A stretch of 64,000 nt of DNA from NCBI GenBank assembly GCA_963920525.1, contig OY986438.1, positions 132,685,920-132,749,919 on the forward strand, given 5' to 3'. Position numbers and translations under genes: made by a program. Source of the DNA: Dichetophora obliterata. Its lineage: Eukaryota; Arthropoda; Insecta; Diptera; Sciomyzidae. Positions within the stretch are counted from its first letter, which is position 1. The number at the start of each line of letters is the position of its first letter. The notes beneath the pieces are model-generated. The model had not been told where the DNA came from. It saw only the letters and a program-made list of their open reading frames with translations, and did no database searches. This document shows positions 22,591-33,301 of the stretch, in pieces.

Positions 22591-22860
22591 CAATTCCAGC
22601 TCAGACAGAATATTTTTTCAATTGAATTAGTTTTTCTGTTCGGTCGTCAACTCTCTGCAGATAGTGGCAAACCTCAGAGAGTAAAAATTGCCATGTAAAG
22701 TTTTTTGAGAACATAAGCCGTTCAGGGTCGGCATAAAATACGTAGGTCCAGTTCTCGGTCATTTGTGATCAAACATTTAATAACATGCACAACACAATTG
22801 GTCAATAGATGCTAGTTCAAAGTCCTTCCAAAGGCTGAAATGGCCAGTTTATTTTTTTTT
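22591..22860 (+). repeat. tRNA-derived SINE, 5'-truncated second copy
   Basis: Begins inside the B-box (caattccagctcagacagaa) and then follows the body of the 5111-5320 copy: ttttttcaattgaattagtt, ctgttcggtcgtcaactctc, ggcaaacctcagagagtaaa, acaacacaattggtcaatag and agttcaaagtccttcc. It contains an extra ~70 bp (about 22701-22775) that the other copy lacks, which suggests a deletion there or an insertion here. It ends in a T-rich stretch. Confidence 0.7.
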
Positions 22861-24480
22861 ATGCAATTAAAAACCCCAATAAGGTTAAACGGATTTTCTA
22901 TTATGTATAAAAAAATTGACCAGCAAAACAAAAACAAATCATGAGTGTTTTTGTGCAACACATGTAACGGCACAAACATCTCAAGCGCAGCGCCATTGAG
23001 TAAGGCTTGCTTTTTGTTGCCTTTGCATGCATTTGTTGTTGCTAGCAAGTTAGAAATTTGGTGAACGTCGGTTTTGTTATTTTTTGTAAGTGTTGTTGTT
23101 GTTATTTTTTGTACGTGTTTTTGATTATACAAATTTACAAACACAAAGTTGATAAAAAAGACAAATTTGTAACTGAGCCAACTGAGCCAATTGAGCTTCT
23201 GGAAGCTCATGTCTGCTTTAGACTTTCGAGGTGCGATCAACCATTCGCAGAGAAGTTCTAAGTTCAACTGTAAGATGCAGGAGGCTATAACTATTATAAA
23301 TTATGCACATTAAGCGCTATTTAACCAGATAAGGCTTAATTGAAAAACTGTTAATAAAATTTTGCGAAATGTATGAAAAAATTTATGCGAATGTAATGTC
23401 CGAACACTAGGATCTACCCATATAGCGAATCATAGTTTATGTGAAAGCAATAATAAGTTTGTCCAACTAAAAACTTTAAAGAAATAACTGTATTGACTCA
23501 ACATATAAGAACATAAAAATCTACGTATAGTAATATCTACGAACATTTTTTTGTCGTCAGTAAATATTGTTAAACAAACGCAAACTTATTATAATAATAA
23601 AAGTAAAGTTTTATTAAAATAGTATGCTTGTTTATAGAAGCTCCGACGAAAGCTCCATTATTTGGTATGCTTTTACAATCTACTGAAATCTTTTTCAATC
23701 TTGTTCTTGCTGCTTTAAAAGTTGATCTTGCCGCCTAATGGAAATATATATGCGTTTCAAATACGTACAATGTAATAAAAGTTCCCCCTAGACAATTTTT
23801 TTAAAAACATTTATAACTGAATGTCCCAAAATCACTTAAAGTTTACTTTTTTTAGATAAAAGTATTTCAAGACTTAAACATTTCTCAAAAAGTCTCAAAG
23901 ACTCTTAAAAGTGACTTTTTTAATATATGAGTCTTTAAAGAATCTTATGATTGGCTTGTTTTTACTTTAAAATTTAATTAAAATTTAAAACTAGTTTATT
24001 TAAGTACTTGGAAAGTTAAGAGTAAATAATTAATAGTTAAACAAAAAATTATGTCTAACTTCTTTTTAAAAGTTCTTAATCATAAAGTAATGTTTAACAT
24101 TAATATAAGAAAAATTTTCACGGCTTTTAATTTAAAAACATGTTAAGAAAAGTTTAAAATGTTTCAAACTCTGCTCGAAAATTGATACTAAAATGAAATG
24201 AGCAAAGGGAAAATGCTCCAGTTGACAGAGCATAATCTATATTTTTAAGTAATCACTAGCAAAAATCGTTACATCTTCACGCAGACATAAGGAAAAATTA
24301 AAATTTTCTTTAAAAATGTTAAGCTATTTAATTAAAATTGTTTAAAATTTTCGGATTTAAGAAATCCTTTTTAAATTGAATAGAGAATTTCAGAGCTGTT
24401 ATTTTGCAGATTGTGTCTGTTTATATTGCAATGTTTTTCTTTCATTTTGGCAACTCAATGAAACTTTTGTGCTACAATAG
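22861..24480. other. AT-rich stretch, no gene seen
   Basis: A 151-codon minus-strand frame (22812-23267) overlaps the SINE tail and is rich in Asn, Lys, Leu and Phe; I do not support it. A short GTT/TTG repeat lies near 23085-23105. Nothing else is visible. Confidence 0.45.
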
Positions 24481-25690
24481 GTATTGCTACTTACACACGC
24501 GCAAACATATACACGCACACGAATACAATATTTAGGCTACGAGTCAAGTGCAACGACCTGCCAACTTTGACCTCATACTACTTGTGTTGGTGTTAGTGTT
24601 GTTTGAATGTAGCTGCAACAGACGGACACAACGAAGGGAAACAACAAAAACTAGAAAAAAAAGAAAACGAACTGTTAAACTGTCGAATACTTACCGCATC
24701 GAAAAACTTTGCTTACTCCCGGTTCAAAAGATGCAAGCTATACACCAACACAACGACCGCCTGCCAGTCAGCCAACCGTTCGTCCAACAGTCACTTATAA
24801 AAGGCTGAAGTATTGAGACTACACACCCACACACACACACACACTAGCAAACAATTTAGACAATGAGTTGGCAACGTAATGCATGCAACTTTATGGTTGC
24901 ATGGGTGGGTGCGAGGTGCTGCTGCCTGTGTGTGGGTATTCGTTTGTATGTGTGCATTAAAGAAAATAGCAAAATTCCTATATTATAGTAAATGTTGCCA
25001 CTTGACATCCTGTGGCAACGCGCATACCAAGTTGGTGTGAATGTATACAGTATGTGTGTGTGTGTGTTGTTGTTGTGTGGAGCACCTCTTTGAAGTGGTT
25101 GCACAAAATGTTTCATGCAGCAAAAGTAAATATTAGAATTTTATAAAATTTATATAATGCACCTTTGGTTGTGAAACGGATCTTGCTATTCTCATCGTTG
25201 CTCTCGCTCCTAGCAAGGATCTGCAGTAAAATTAAGAAAAAATAAACAATAAAAAATGTAACACACAATCCACCACATCAAGATGATGTTGCCATCCAGC
25301 TGCATTCTTGGTAGCTGTTAACGTTGTTGCTGCTGCTTAAGCTGGATGCCGTTCTAGTTGTTGTTGTTGTCATTGTTGTTGCTGCTGTCGTCGAGTGCGT
25401 CGTTAAGCTGAGACGCAACATCATCAACTTAATACGCTTGCAGCAATTATTGCTGTCGTTAAGTCGCGTCTCAAACTCTGACAACCTCTTTGCTCTCCCA
25501 CACAACCACCAACAATAGGTTATGTTTGTGTGTGTGTTACTGTTTCTCTATATGTATAGGGTTTTGACATAATTGTCAAATATTTGCACTTCCTGTGTTT
25601 AGCAATTAAAATCTGATGCGGTTCCATGCATGACTCTGAGTGAGTGTGTGTGCAGCGTATGTGAGTGACTGTGTGAGTGTGTGTTCGCTG
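24480..25690. repeat. Microsatellite-rich segment (CA/TG and GTT/GCT runs)
   Basis: Pure or nearly pure CA/TG runs lie at about 24823-24843, 25052-25064, 25527-25540 and 25641-25684. A GTTGTTGCTGCTGC-type run lies at about 25321-25395. Interspersed sequence is less AT-rich than the surroundings. Such clusters are common in introns and 5' flanks of fly developmental genes. All frames here are repeat-driven. Confidence 0.6.
24796..24804 (+). promoter_or_regulatory. TATA-box-like TATAAAAGG
   Basis: A perfect TATAAAAGG stands in a relatively GC-balanced stretch. There is no clear initiator at +25 to +35 and no downstream ORF, so it is a candidate only. Confidence 0.15.
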
Positions 25691-26689
25691 AGTGGCAACA
25701 AAAACCTAAGTGCTTTTAACCTTAAGGGTAAACGGAAGACAATTTCTGCTGCTTTTATACAGTTTTTTTATTTTTCTTTTACTCGTTTTTTTCCATTTAC
25801 CCATTATCACAGGAAAGTATTAAATTTATGAGCGCAAGAAAATTTCAGGACTTATATGTCTTTTTACTGTTCGGTGTTGAAAAAATATGTATTTCACTCT
25901 ACGGCAAACAGGAGTAGGAGTAAATTGAAAAGTAAAAATAAATTAAAGGCCTATTTTTGTTTCAAATCAGTAGCAGTTGCTTTGTGCGTCTTAAGCTTAA
26001 CAAGCTATTTCTACAAATTTTCTTTCAAGTTTTTCATGTGTGAATTGAGTTTTAAGATTTAAAAGTTCCGAAAATATATTTTTCCCCTTTGATTTTTAAT
26101 TAGAATTTGTTTTCAGATAGTCAAGTTGGCAATTTTCAACACTCAAAAAATTCAGATTTTATCAACAGACTCTCTTAAAGTAGATATAAATAAAATAATA
26201 GATACGTTTTTCGACTTTTTTGTGGCGGCCCACACACTCAAAAAAATCTGCTTACCTTAAATTAAGAAATTGGCATCAATTCACATAAGCTTGGGTTTTT
26301 CTTTATTCTATTGATGTTTTTCCTTAATGTAGAGAATTATTACACGATGTAACGATCTCACGTCTTGAACTCATTGCAACGTTATCAAAACAGCTTCTTA
26401 GTTTTAAAGACAAGTTTTTACTTAAATATAAGAAATTAAGGTTAAATTTCCAAAAATTGTATAAAAGCAGAAACAATTTGAAGAAAAACTATACTGATTT
26501 GAAGTCCGCTTGCAACATTCTACAGCATGACTTCTTAAATTTGGAGAGATAAAATTTTCAATTTATGGATATTTCATAAAAATACATGTAGTTTTTTACT
26601 TGTACACCACAAGTGATTTATTTTAAGGATGCTTTTCTTATATTTCTATAAAAAATGCTTTAAAGTTTCTTACCAAGCGAACGATTCTA
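25691..26689. other. AT-rich stretch, no gene seen
   Basis: At 26229-26250 acacactcaaaaaaatctgc resembles ends seen at 34213 (acactgaaaacaaatctac) and 60272 (acactggaaaaaaatctgc), so a family of elements with this end may exist. I cannot pair the ends. Confidence 0.35.
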
Positions 26690-26800
26690 AATGAAGCAAA
26701 TTAAGCGACGATTGTTTAACAACAGCAATGGTCGAAGGGATAAGCTGGTGGACTTACACTCACGCGGCCGAGGTTCAAGTCTCCGGATAGGAGTAATTTT
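26690..26800 (+). repeat. tRNA-like head, left arm of an inverted pair
   Basis: atggtcgaagggataagc resembles an A-box and gaggttcaagtctcc a B-box. Flanking aagcaaattaagcga on the left and ccggatag.agtaatttttca on the right are also shared with the inverted copy at 28318-28430. The cloverleaf is not complete enough for a functional tRNA. This is best read as a tRNA-derived SINE. Confidence 0.55.
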
Positions 26801-26956
26801 TCAAATTAATTTTATATTAAAAATAATAATGTTTGCAATTTTTCGTCAGTATAAAAATAATAATTCTCACGGGATACTATTTAAAATCTTAAAAAAATTT
26901 TTTTATTAGAAAAATTCCAAAATTTTTTCAGGGATTCGAAGAAAAATTTCATATTT

Positions 26957-27145
26957 TCAAAGAAAAAGTTTCTCTTAGTTATAACCTATGACTACTAACC
27001 AGTACAAAATTTCTTAATTTCAGAGAAAATGTTTTTCTTAGTTAAAGCCGATGATTAGTAAACGGTAGAAAATGTCTATTTTTAAGAGAAAATCCATCTC
27101 TTATTTATAGTCGAAGATAAATAAACGTTAGAAAAACTTACTCAA
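26957..27145 (+). repeat. Three ~63 bp tandem units
   Basis: Units begin ttcaaagaaaaagtttctct, tttcagagaaaatgtttttc and tttaagagaaaatccatctc. Each then reads tta..tta.a.cc[t/g]atga.[t/a]a.taaac..ta..aaa, with moderate divergence between units. The array lies between the two inverted tRNA-like heads. Confidence 0.5.
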
Positions 27146-28317
27146 ATGTCATAAGATCTCAACACAATTGCGCTAAGTTTCTTCAATTTAGGGAAATAGT
27201 TCGTAAATGATTGGATAATTTTCCTTAACTATTTTACACTTCTGGTGTCAATTAATGAAAAATAAATACTTCATTTTTAGAAAATCGGCCATAGCGCTAA
27301 TTGAAGCCCGATTTTCTAACCATTAGGTGCTATTCTTCCAGATTTTCTGGAAATTTTTTTTAAGTGCAAATAGAAAAAAGACAGCTAAAACCTCAAGGAG
27401 TTGTCTAATCTGCATAAAAATATAGATACTTAGGTTTTTGGGGTCGTCGATCACGAATTTGAAGTGAAAAATTCAAAATAGCAGTCATAAACATGCTAAC
27501 TTTTCTGATAACTATCTAAAGCTTTTCAAATTTGGTGCCCCGAAAATATTCGGGGTCTCTGATCTCAAATCTGTAGTCAAAAATTCTAAATTCAAAATTG
27601 TGGTCGTGAACTAACTTGTTTATTTTTTTAATTCAATTTATTTTTAAAATTTATATCATAAATTATTCTTCAAATAATAGTAAAACATCTTAATATAGTA
27701 GTAATGTAAAATTTTAATTATAATGGTAAAATTTGCATTACCACTAAATTAGTAATGGTAATGACAGAAATTTACATTTAAACAGTGGTACGTGCGTTGG
27801 GAATCCCTGAAGTGTGTTTTGTTTTCAAGCATAGACAAGTAGAGTTGCCATATGTGTTCAAACCAAAACCGACTATCACAGATAGAAAAATATACTCATA
27901 TTCAGTAGGGATCAAGAAAATCGCGGCCACAGACAACGCTCTGCGAATTTATGCGATTTAAATCGAGTTAATTATTTTCTGAAGTATCAAAATAAATATC
28001 CTGGTTAAAATCTATTTAAATCAAACGGATATTTGCTGAGCTATCAAAATTCCCACTTCAGAAAATATATCCTCAAATCAAGACATTATTTTATGCGATA
28101 TTAAAATAAATATTACAGTCGAAATTTTCTTAATTTTAAGCTTATATTTCCTTGATTTTCCAAGCAATATGCTTGGTATTCAGGATCAATTTTTCAGCTG
28201 AAATATAGCGTAAATTTGAAGTGGTTGAGAAGGAAGTGCAAGTCTTGATTAATTACATATAAAAATTTTGCTAATAGATTTCTACGTGTATTATTAACAT
28301 TAAATTAAATTGAAATG

Positions 28318-28430
28318 AAAAATTATCATTATCCGGAAACTTGAACCCCGGCAGCGTGAGTGTAAGTGCATGGGCTTATCTGTTCAACCATCGCAGTTTT
28401 CAACTTTTTATCGCTTAATTTGATTCATAA
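28318..28430 (-). repeat. tRNA-like head, right arm of an inverted pair
   Basis: Read on the minus strand it repeats 26690-26800: aatcaaattaagcga, gatggttgaacagataagcc, cacttacactcacg, ggggttcaagtttccggata. The pair encloses about 1.5 kb. The two copies differ at many single positions, so they are old or independent insertions of one SINE family. Confidence 0.55.
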
Positions 28431-28564
28431 GGAATAAACGTACGAGCACAGAGAAAGACATAAACGCATTCGCTTTGCTATTATAAGAAATTAATGCAAA
28501 AAAATAGAATGAAACTAAAACTAAGAAAAAAACTAAAAAAAAAAACCAAAACAAAACTAAAAAC

Positions 28565-28665
28565 AAATTATCTCTCTGATGGGATTTGAGCCCACTACTC
28601 AAGATTCCAAAAAAATATTAGAGTAAATACTAAAGCCTTAGCCTACTGAGCCATTCGCACTGTTA
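28565..28665 (-). repeat. tRNA-like SINE head of a different type
   Basis: On the minus strand gcgaatggctcagtaggcta contains a textbook A-box (TGGCTCAGTAGG), and about 55 bases later gtgggctcaaatcccatc fits a B-box. The stretch between is AT-rich and longer than in a normal tRNA, so a functional tRNA is unlikely. Confidence 0.5.
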
Positions 28666-28669
28666 TGAT

Positions 28670-30514
28670 GTTGCTGAAATAATATACATAATTACACTAA
28701 GAAAATATTTTCTTGCAAAAGATTAAGCAAATAAATACTAGAAAATCTTTTTGATGACTGAGTAAATTATTTTCTTGTTGCAAGAAACTCAAATTTCTGA
28801 TTTATACTATAGTTAAGTGAAACTCTACTTGTTTCTAGTAGAATTCAGTTGAGCTTTTTTTCTTCTTAATAAAAGTAAATTATTTCTATCCGTGAAGGTT
28901 TCGTAGAAAATTCGAAAAAGTAAAAAAATACATACTGATCATCCTCCAGACTCCCTATCTTTCATGTCATCAAAAATAAGCAAAGCAAGGACCTCGCCCC
29001 CCTATAGTGCTTACGTAGTTCTGTAATGGCCCCTTATGCCATTTTTCACATTACCATGTTAATGAAATTTCAAATTTAATCTTGGTAAATGGCCACGATG
29101 TGCCACCTTCTTCTATAATAAGATATTCAACGAAAGAACTAATACCTTTTTACATGAGAAACATAGAGAAACACTTTCGTTTTTTTCATTTTGAGTGAGC
29201 AAAATTTTTAAAAAAATTACACAATCAAGGATTTTTTTTTAAGAATGAGGCATAATTATTACAAAGTTCTACATTTGTTCTGATAACCTTAGTTTCGATT
29301 CAATACATAAAAATATAAAACATAAAAATTACTTGAAAACAAATGTTTAAATTTAAATCAAAATTTGTTTTTTAAAAATTTCAGGCTTCAAAAAACAATA
29401 TAAAAATAATTTTAAAAAATTAATTGACATCGCAATTTTTTTATTTATCTATCTTTAAAACGTTTTTTAAGCAAACATTTTTCAAACCTCTTTAAAAATT
29501 AAGTTTTGGCTGTCTTTTTCATGTTTGGATGTTATGGCTTTTTAAAATAAGTGCGTGGCCGTATACTAAAGAACAAGCAATTCTCATAGAAGGTCAGTAA
29601 TCTCCGGAGAAAGTGGCCATGAAAAGCTTTTCGATTCTTGATATATTTTTTGATAGCTTTTAAAGTTGTTCGAAGTTTTTGTTATAAGTTTTGTTATAAC
29701 AAAGCAAGAAATGACGAAAAAATGTAAAGTGTTTGAAATGCTTGATTTGCATCAAACTTTTATAAATTTTCCATGGGGGTGTTTTTTGATTAAAAGTATA
29801 TTGGTGTTAATGAAATGTTATATAAAAAAAGCTTTGGGACCATTTTAAGAAAATTATTAATAACATTATTTTTATTCTTGAATGTGACTTTTATTTTTAT
29901 ATATCATCATAACCCTTTCAGAGCGGGCTTCATCGGTTGTGCGGGTAACTTTCAGTCTCAATATCTTCACTTTTATTTTACGTATGGTAAACAAAGTTAC
30001 ATGCATTGATTGCACTGATTAAGAATTGCACTGATTAATGTTTATGTTTACCTCTCATATTGTTTTGATGTTGTCGCATCACATTTAATTTCTTATTTTA
30101 AATAATAATAGCGCAGTTTTAGAGACGTGGACAATTTTTACATAAAAATCTAGTATATATTATAATTTCAAATGATTTGAGGTATTTTAGTTTTATTTTT
30201 CGGTTCTTGAAAATTCATCGACACGTTCGTGAGCAGCAGTCTTAAATAAATAATGTACAGTTGCTGATTTCTTTTTTTTATTTAATGCCGATTCGCTCTG
30301 TTTTCCAATAGTTTTATATTTTTCAAAAATTTTTGCGATTTTTTTTTATAATAATTAATATTGAAATCAGAATTTATTCAGTTCTTAAATAGTTAGTTTT
30401 ACATAAATTTTATTTAAAATTGTTTGTTCTAAAAAAACTTGCACAAAATTCGTTCAACACTTGGAAAATCATAGATTTACAGCTTTGACACAATAACTTC
30501 AGCGTTGTTGAATA
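28670..30514. other. AT-rich stretch, no gene seen
   Basis: No supported frames or paired repeat ends. The phrase ataaccctttcagagcgggc (29909) resembles tttaaccctttcaggagcac (41466) and may mark a common element end. Confidence 0.4.
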
Positions 30515-30910
30515 GTTTAAAGCAGTAGTTCTCAACTGGCGGGGCGCGCCTTCCAAGGAGGCGAGAGCCATTTCCAGGGGAGGGGCACCAGAAATTTCCA
30601 GCAAAAAATCTCTTGATTTCTGACTTTAACTCCGTTTATGAGGAATTCAAACGATATTTCGTTACAAAACTGGTAATCTAATAGCGCATTTTTTTCTGGA
30701 AAATTTTTTTTAACTCTTCAAGAGTTCTGAATTTTTTCCGTTTCTTTTCTTTTAATTTAAAAAATTAAAAAAAAATTCTTTTCTCGAAAATTCTGACCGC
30801 AAAAGTATAACAAATGCAGAATTTTCTGATCTGTAAAGTTCTGCGGTTCTGCAATCTGGTCTCTAGTTATACCAACATAAAAACTAAAATAAAGAATTAT
30901 TTTGACATTA

Positions 30911-31721
30911 CAGTATTCCCCGTTTATATCCACCCTGCATAAAAGAACACCCCGCTTAGTAGTACTGGAAGTAGTGCATCTGTATTTCTCGCCTTTAAAC
31001 GTACACAATTTATTTTTATATATGCATCCAACTTATAAATACTCTCCGGTTAAAAGCACTAAAAATCTCTGTTGCAATTTAAATTTTCTATACAAAAAAG
31101 TTCACTTATAAGCACCGACATAAAATAACTTAGAATAACTAAAAAATTGTAAAACGGCGCTAAACTTATTGATGCAATGGCAACACTTCTTTACTATTGA
31201 TAGACAGCCGAGGTTGCACATCTTTTTTTTATATGTTAATAAACATGAGTAAGTCAATGTCTTTGATTTATCGCGAAAAAGCTACGAATTCTTTCTGAAA
31301 TGGAAAGCACGGGAAAAAATGAGCTATGTATTATATATAAATGTTCTCAAGCAACAAAAAATAGAATTATACGAGAAAAATAAATCTTGGCGGATCTGAT
31401 CTCAGTGCCCTTGCACTAAATTAACATTAATGTGTATAATAAACACTGTGCATGTACATAAAAAAATGATATCTTTTTCGATATGAATGAATTCTTCTTA
31501 AATAAATAACTTTTAATATTATCAAAAAATTACATATTTTTAATTCTGTACTCTCAAATTATGAAAGATGAATTCAGTTAAAGGCTTCGATAGTGCATTT
31601 AACCGAGGTTTGCATATATGCACTCTCAGTGCTAATATTTGGGATTTTGTTAAAAGAACTCCCCGCTTATAAGTACTTGATGCCGTGCATTTTTGATGAT
31701 ACTTCTATCCGGGGAATACTG
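30911..31721. mobile_element. 811 bp pogo/Tigger-like element nested in the hAT
   Basis: Ends are CAGTATTCCCCG and CGGGGAATACTG (with an extra shifted T/C), each directly flanked by TA (30909-30910 and 31722-31723). CAGT-initial ends with TA duplication fit pogo/Tigger elements. A subterminal block (aaaagaacaccccgcttagt near 30943; aaaagaactccccgcttata near 31652) is repeated in direct orientation. No transposase remains. Confidence 0.75.
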
Positions 31722-32102
31722 TAATATTATGTGCTGTGACAATTGTGAGAAGCAAAAAGTTGCAATTTTGAAAAAGTTTTGAAATTAAATCCAAAAAATT
31801 TATTAAAAGTGGTTAGTTTAATAAAACTGAACGGCTCGAGGAATATTTGCTAAAAATTTCATGCAGTTGGCACTATACATTACTTCAATCTTAAATACAT
31901 CGGAATTCAAAACAAGAGTGCAGCCAATATTAAATGAAAAAAAAAAATATGGCATATGTTTAATCTTCTCTCAAATCAAAAGAGGTCAACGTTCTGTAAA
32001 TTCAGGTCAGAATCTAAAAAATTCTGCATTCTGTGAGGTCAGAATTTTTTTTCAGAAAAGAATGCGCTTAAGTGAGTTCGTGGCTCATTTTTTGTTGATG
32101 CT

Positions 32103-32280
32103 ATGCTACTTCCTAAAAGCATCCAAGACGAGGTATTAAAGCTGAAGTGTGATGCATGTGCCAAAGATCAGTTTTCTCTTAAAAGCTGTGAGGAGTTTCC
32201 ATTAAAATACCGCTTATTTTATCCTTTGCTTAGTGCAGCTTTACGTCTTTTAGTTCGGTTTTTCTCCACATACACCCAGC
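32103..32280 (+). pseudogene. hAT transposase C-terminal (dimerisation) fragment
   Basis: The frame shows LLPKSIQDEVLKLKCDACAK, then FPLKYRLFYPLLSAALRLL and VRFFSTY. This fits the end of ZBED/Charlie-type hAT transposases, which read roughly LQ-E-LIELQCD...F...YPLLSKKAL..LL.F.TTY. After STY the similarity stops, probably through a frameshift. The remaining open frame to 32522 is low-complexity. It belongs to the element at 30523-33293. Confidence 0.7.
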
Positions 32281-33301
32281 GACAAAAAACCCTCGCACAC
32301 GAATTTTCGCAAGTTTTTCAACTTTTACAGAAAAGTTTGAAGCTAGCTCTATTTAAAGTAGACTGTCAAAATATTATTCCTATTTTTTATTTTTACTGCT
32401 TTTATTTTATATTTTTTTTTAATAAATTTAAAGAAGAGTTCAATAAGTTCATTTTAACCGCTATAGCTTTATTTTTGGAATTAAAGGGTGAAATGCGTAA
32501 AAAAAAGGATAAAGGGAAATAGCACGCCGTGTGAATATAAACGAATTAAGTGTACGATATGTAATACAAAATTACAATACGGAGTGCTCCATTTTTCGAA
32601 AAGTGGTAGTAAGACCTAAGAAAATAACACCACGAGTGGAAATTATTTGTTTGAGTGAAGCTTCTAAGCTTTATTATATATAAAAACAAAAAATAGTTCA
32701 AGGCCTGACCTTGTCCAAATATTAAAAACTAGGTGATTTTTTGAGCCGATTTAAATATAAATATTTTATTGTAATGTACTGTGCAGTTTTTTGGACCTTA
32801 CTATTCAATTGCAATTTTTAAATTTAGACTAAAAATTTAATTTTTTTCAGACGTTTCGTCACTAGTTTGGCGACATCTGCAAGGGATATTTTTTATTTTT
32901 TGCGTAGAAACACAATAATTCACAATTTATCAAAATAATTAAAAATTAAAACAATGAACAATTAGCTTACATTTAAAAATTGCAATTTATCATTAATTAA
33001 AATAACATAGTAAAATAATATAGAAATAACTATTTGATCAAAAGATTTGTTAACAATCTGATTCAATCAGATCAGCCAACACATTTTTATATAATTTTTT
33101 TTGTAATTGTTTTTTCATGCTAAATATTAAAAATTGGTTTCTAAAAACCATTGATCTCATTTTTTATAGTAATTATTTTTTTTTAAAATGAAACTGAATA
33201 CAAAAAAGGACAAATTTATTGAACTTGAAATAAATTTTGGATCGGGGTGAACGTGGAAAGGGTGGCGCTTCTAAAAACGGTTGAGAAACACTGGTCTAAA
33301 G

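Larger units (their letters stand above)
30523..33293 (+). mobile_element. hAT transposon with 8 bp duplication, invaded by a pogo-like element
   Basis: Left end CAGTAGTTCTCAACTGGCGG and right end (read inward) CAGTGTTTCTCAACCGTTTT are typical of hAT elements of the Charlie/Tip100 type. The 8 bp outside are GTTTAAAG (30515-30522) and GTCTAAAG (33294-33301), one mismatch. The interior includes the C-terminal dimerisation region of a hAT transposase (32103-32280) and an 811 bp inserted element (30911-31721). The rest of the transposase, including the expected BED finger and catalytic residues, is not recognisable. Confidence 0.85.

Noticed and set aside
22812..23267. 151-codon minus-strand frame
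   Set aside because: It overlaps the SINE tail, has low-complexity composition and no recognisable motif.
26690..28665. Functional tRNA genes
   Set aside because: A- and B-box resemblance is present, but acceptor and anticodon arms do not pair properly and the A-B spacing is off in one case.
32281..32522. Extension of the hAT C-terminal frame
   Set aside because: Similarity stops after STY, and the remainder is low-complexity Phe/Lys-rich sequence.
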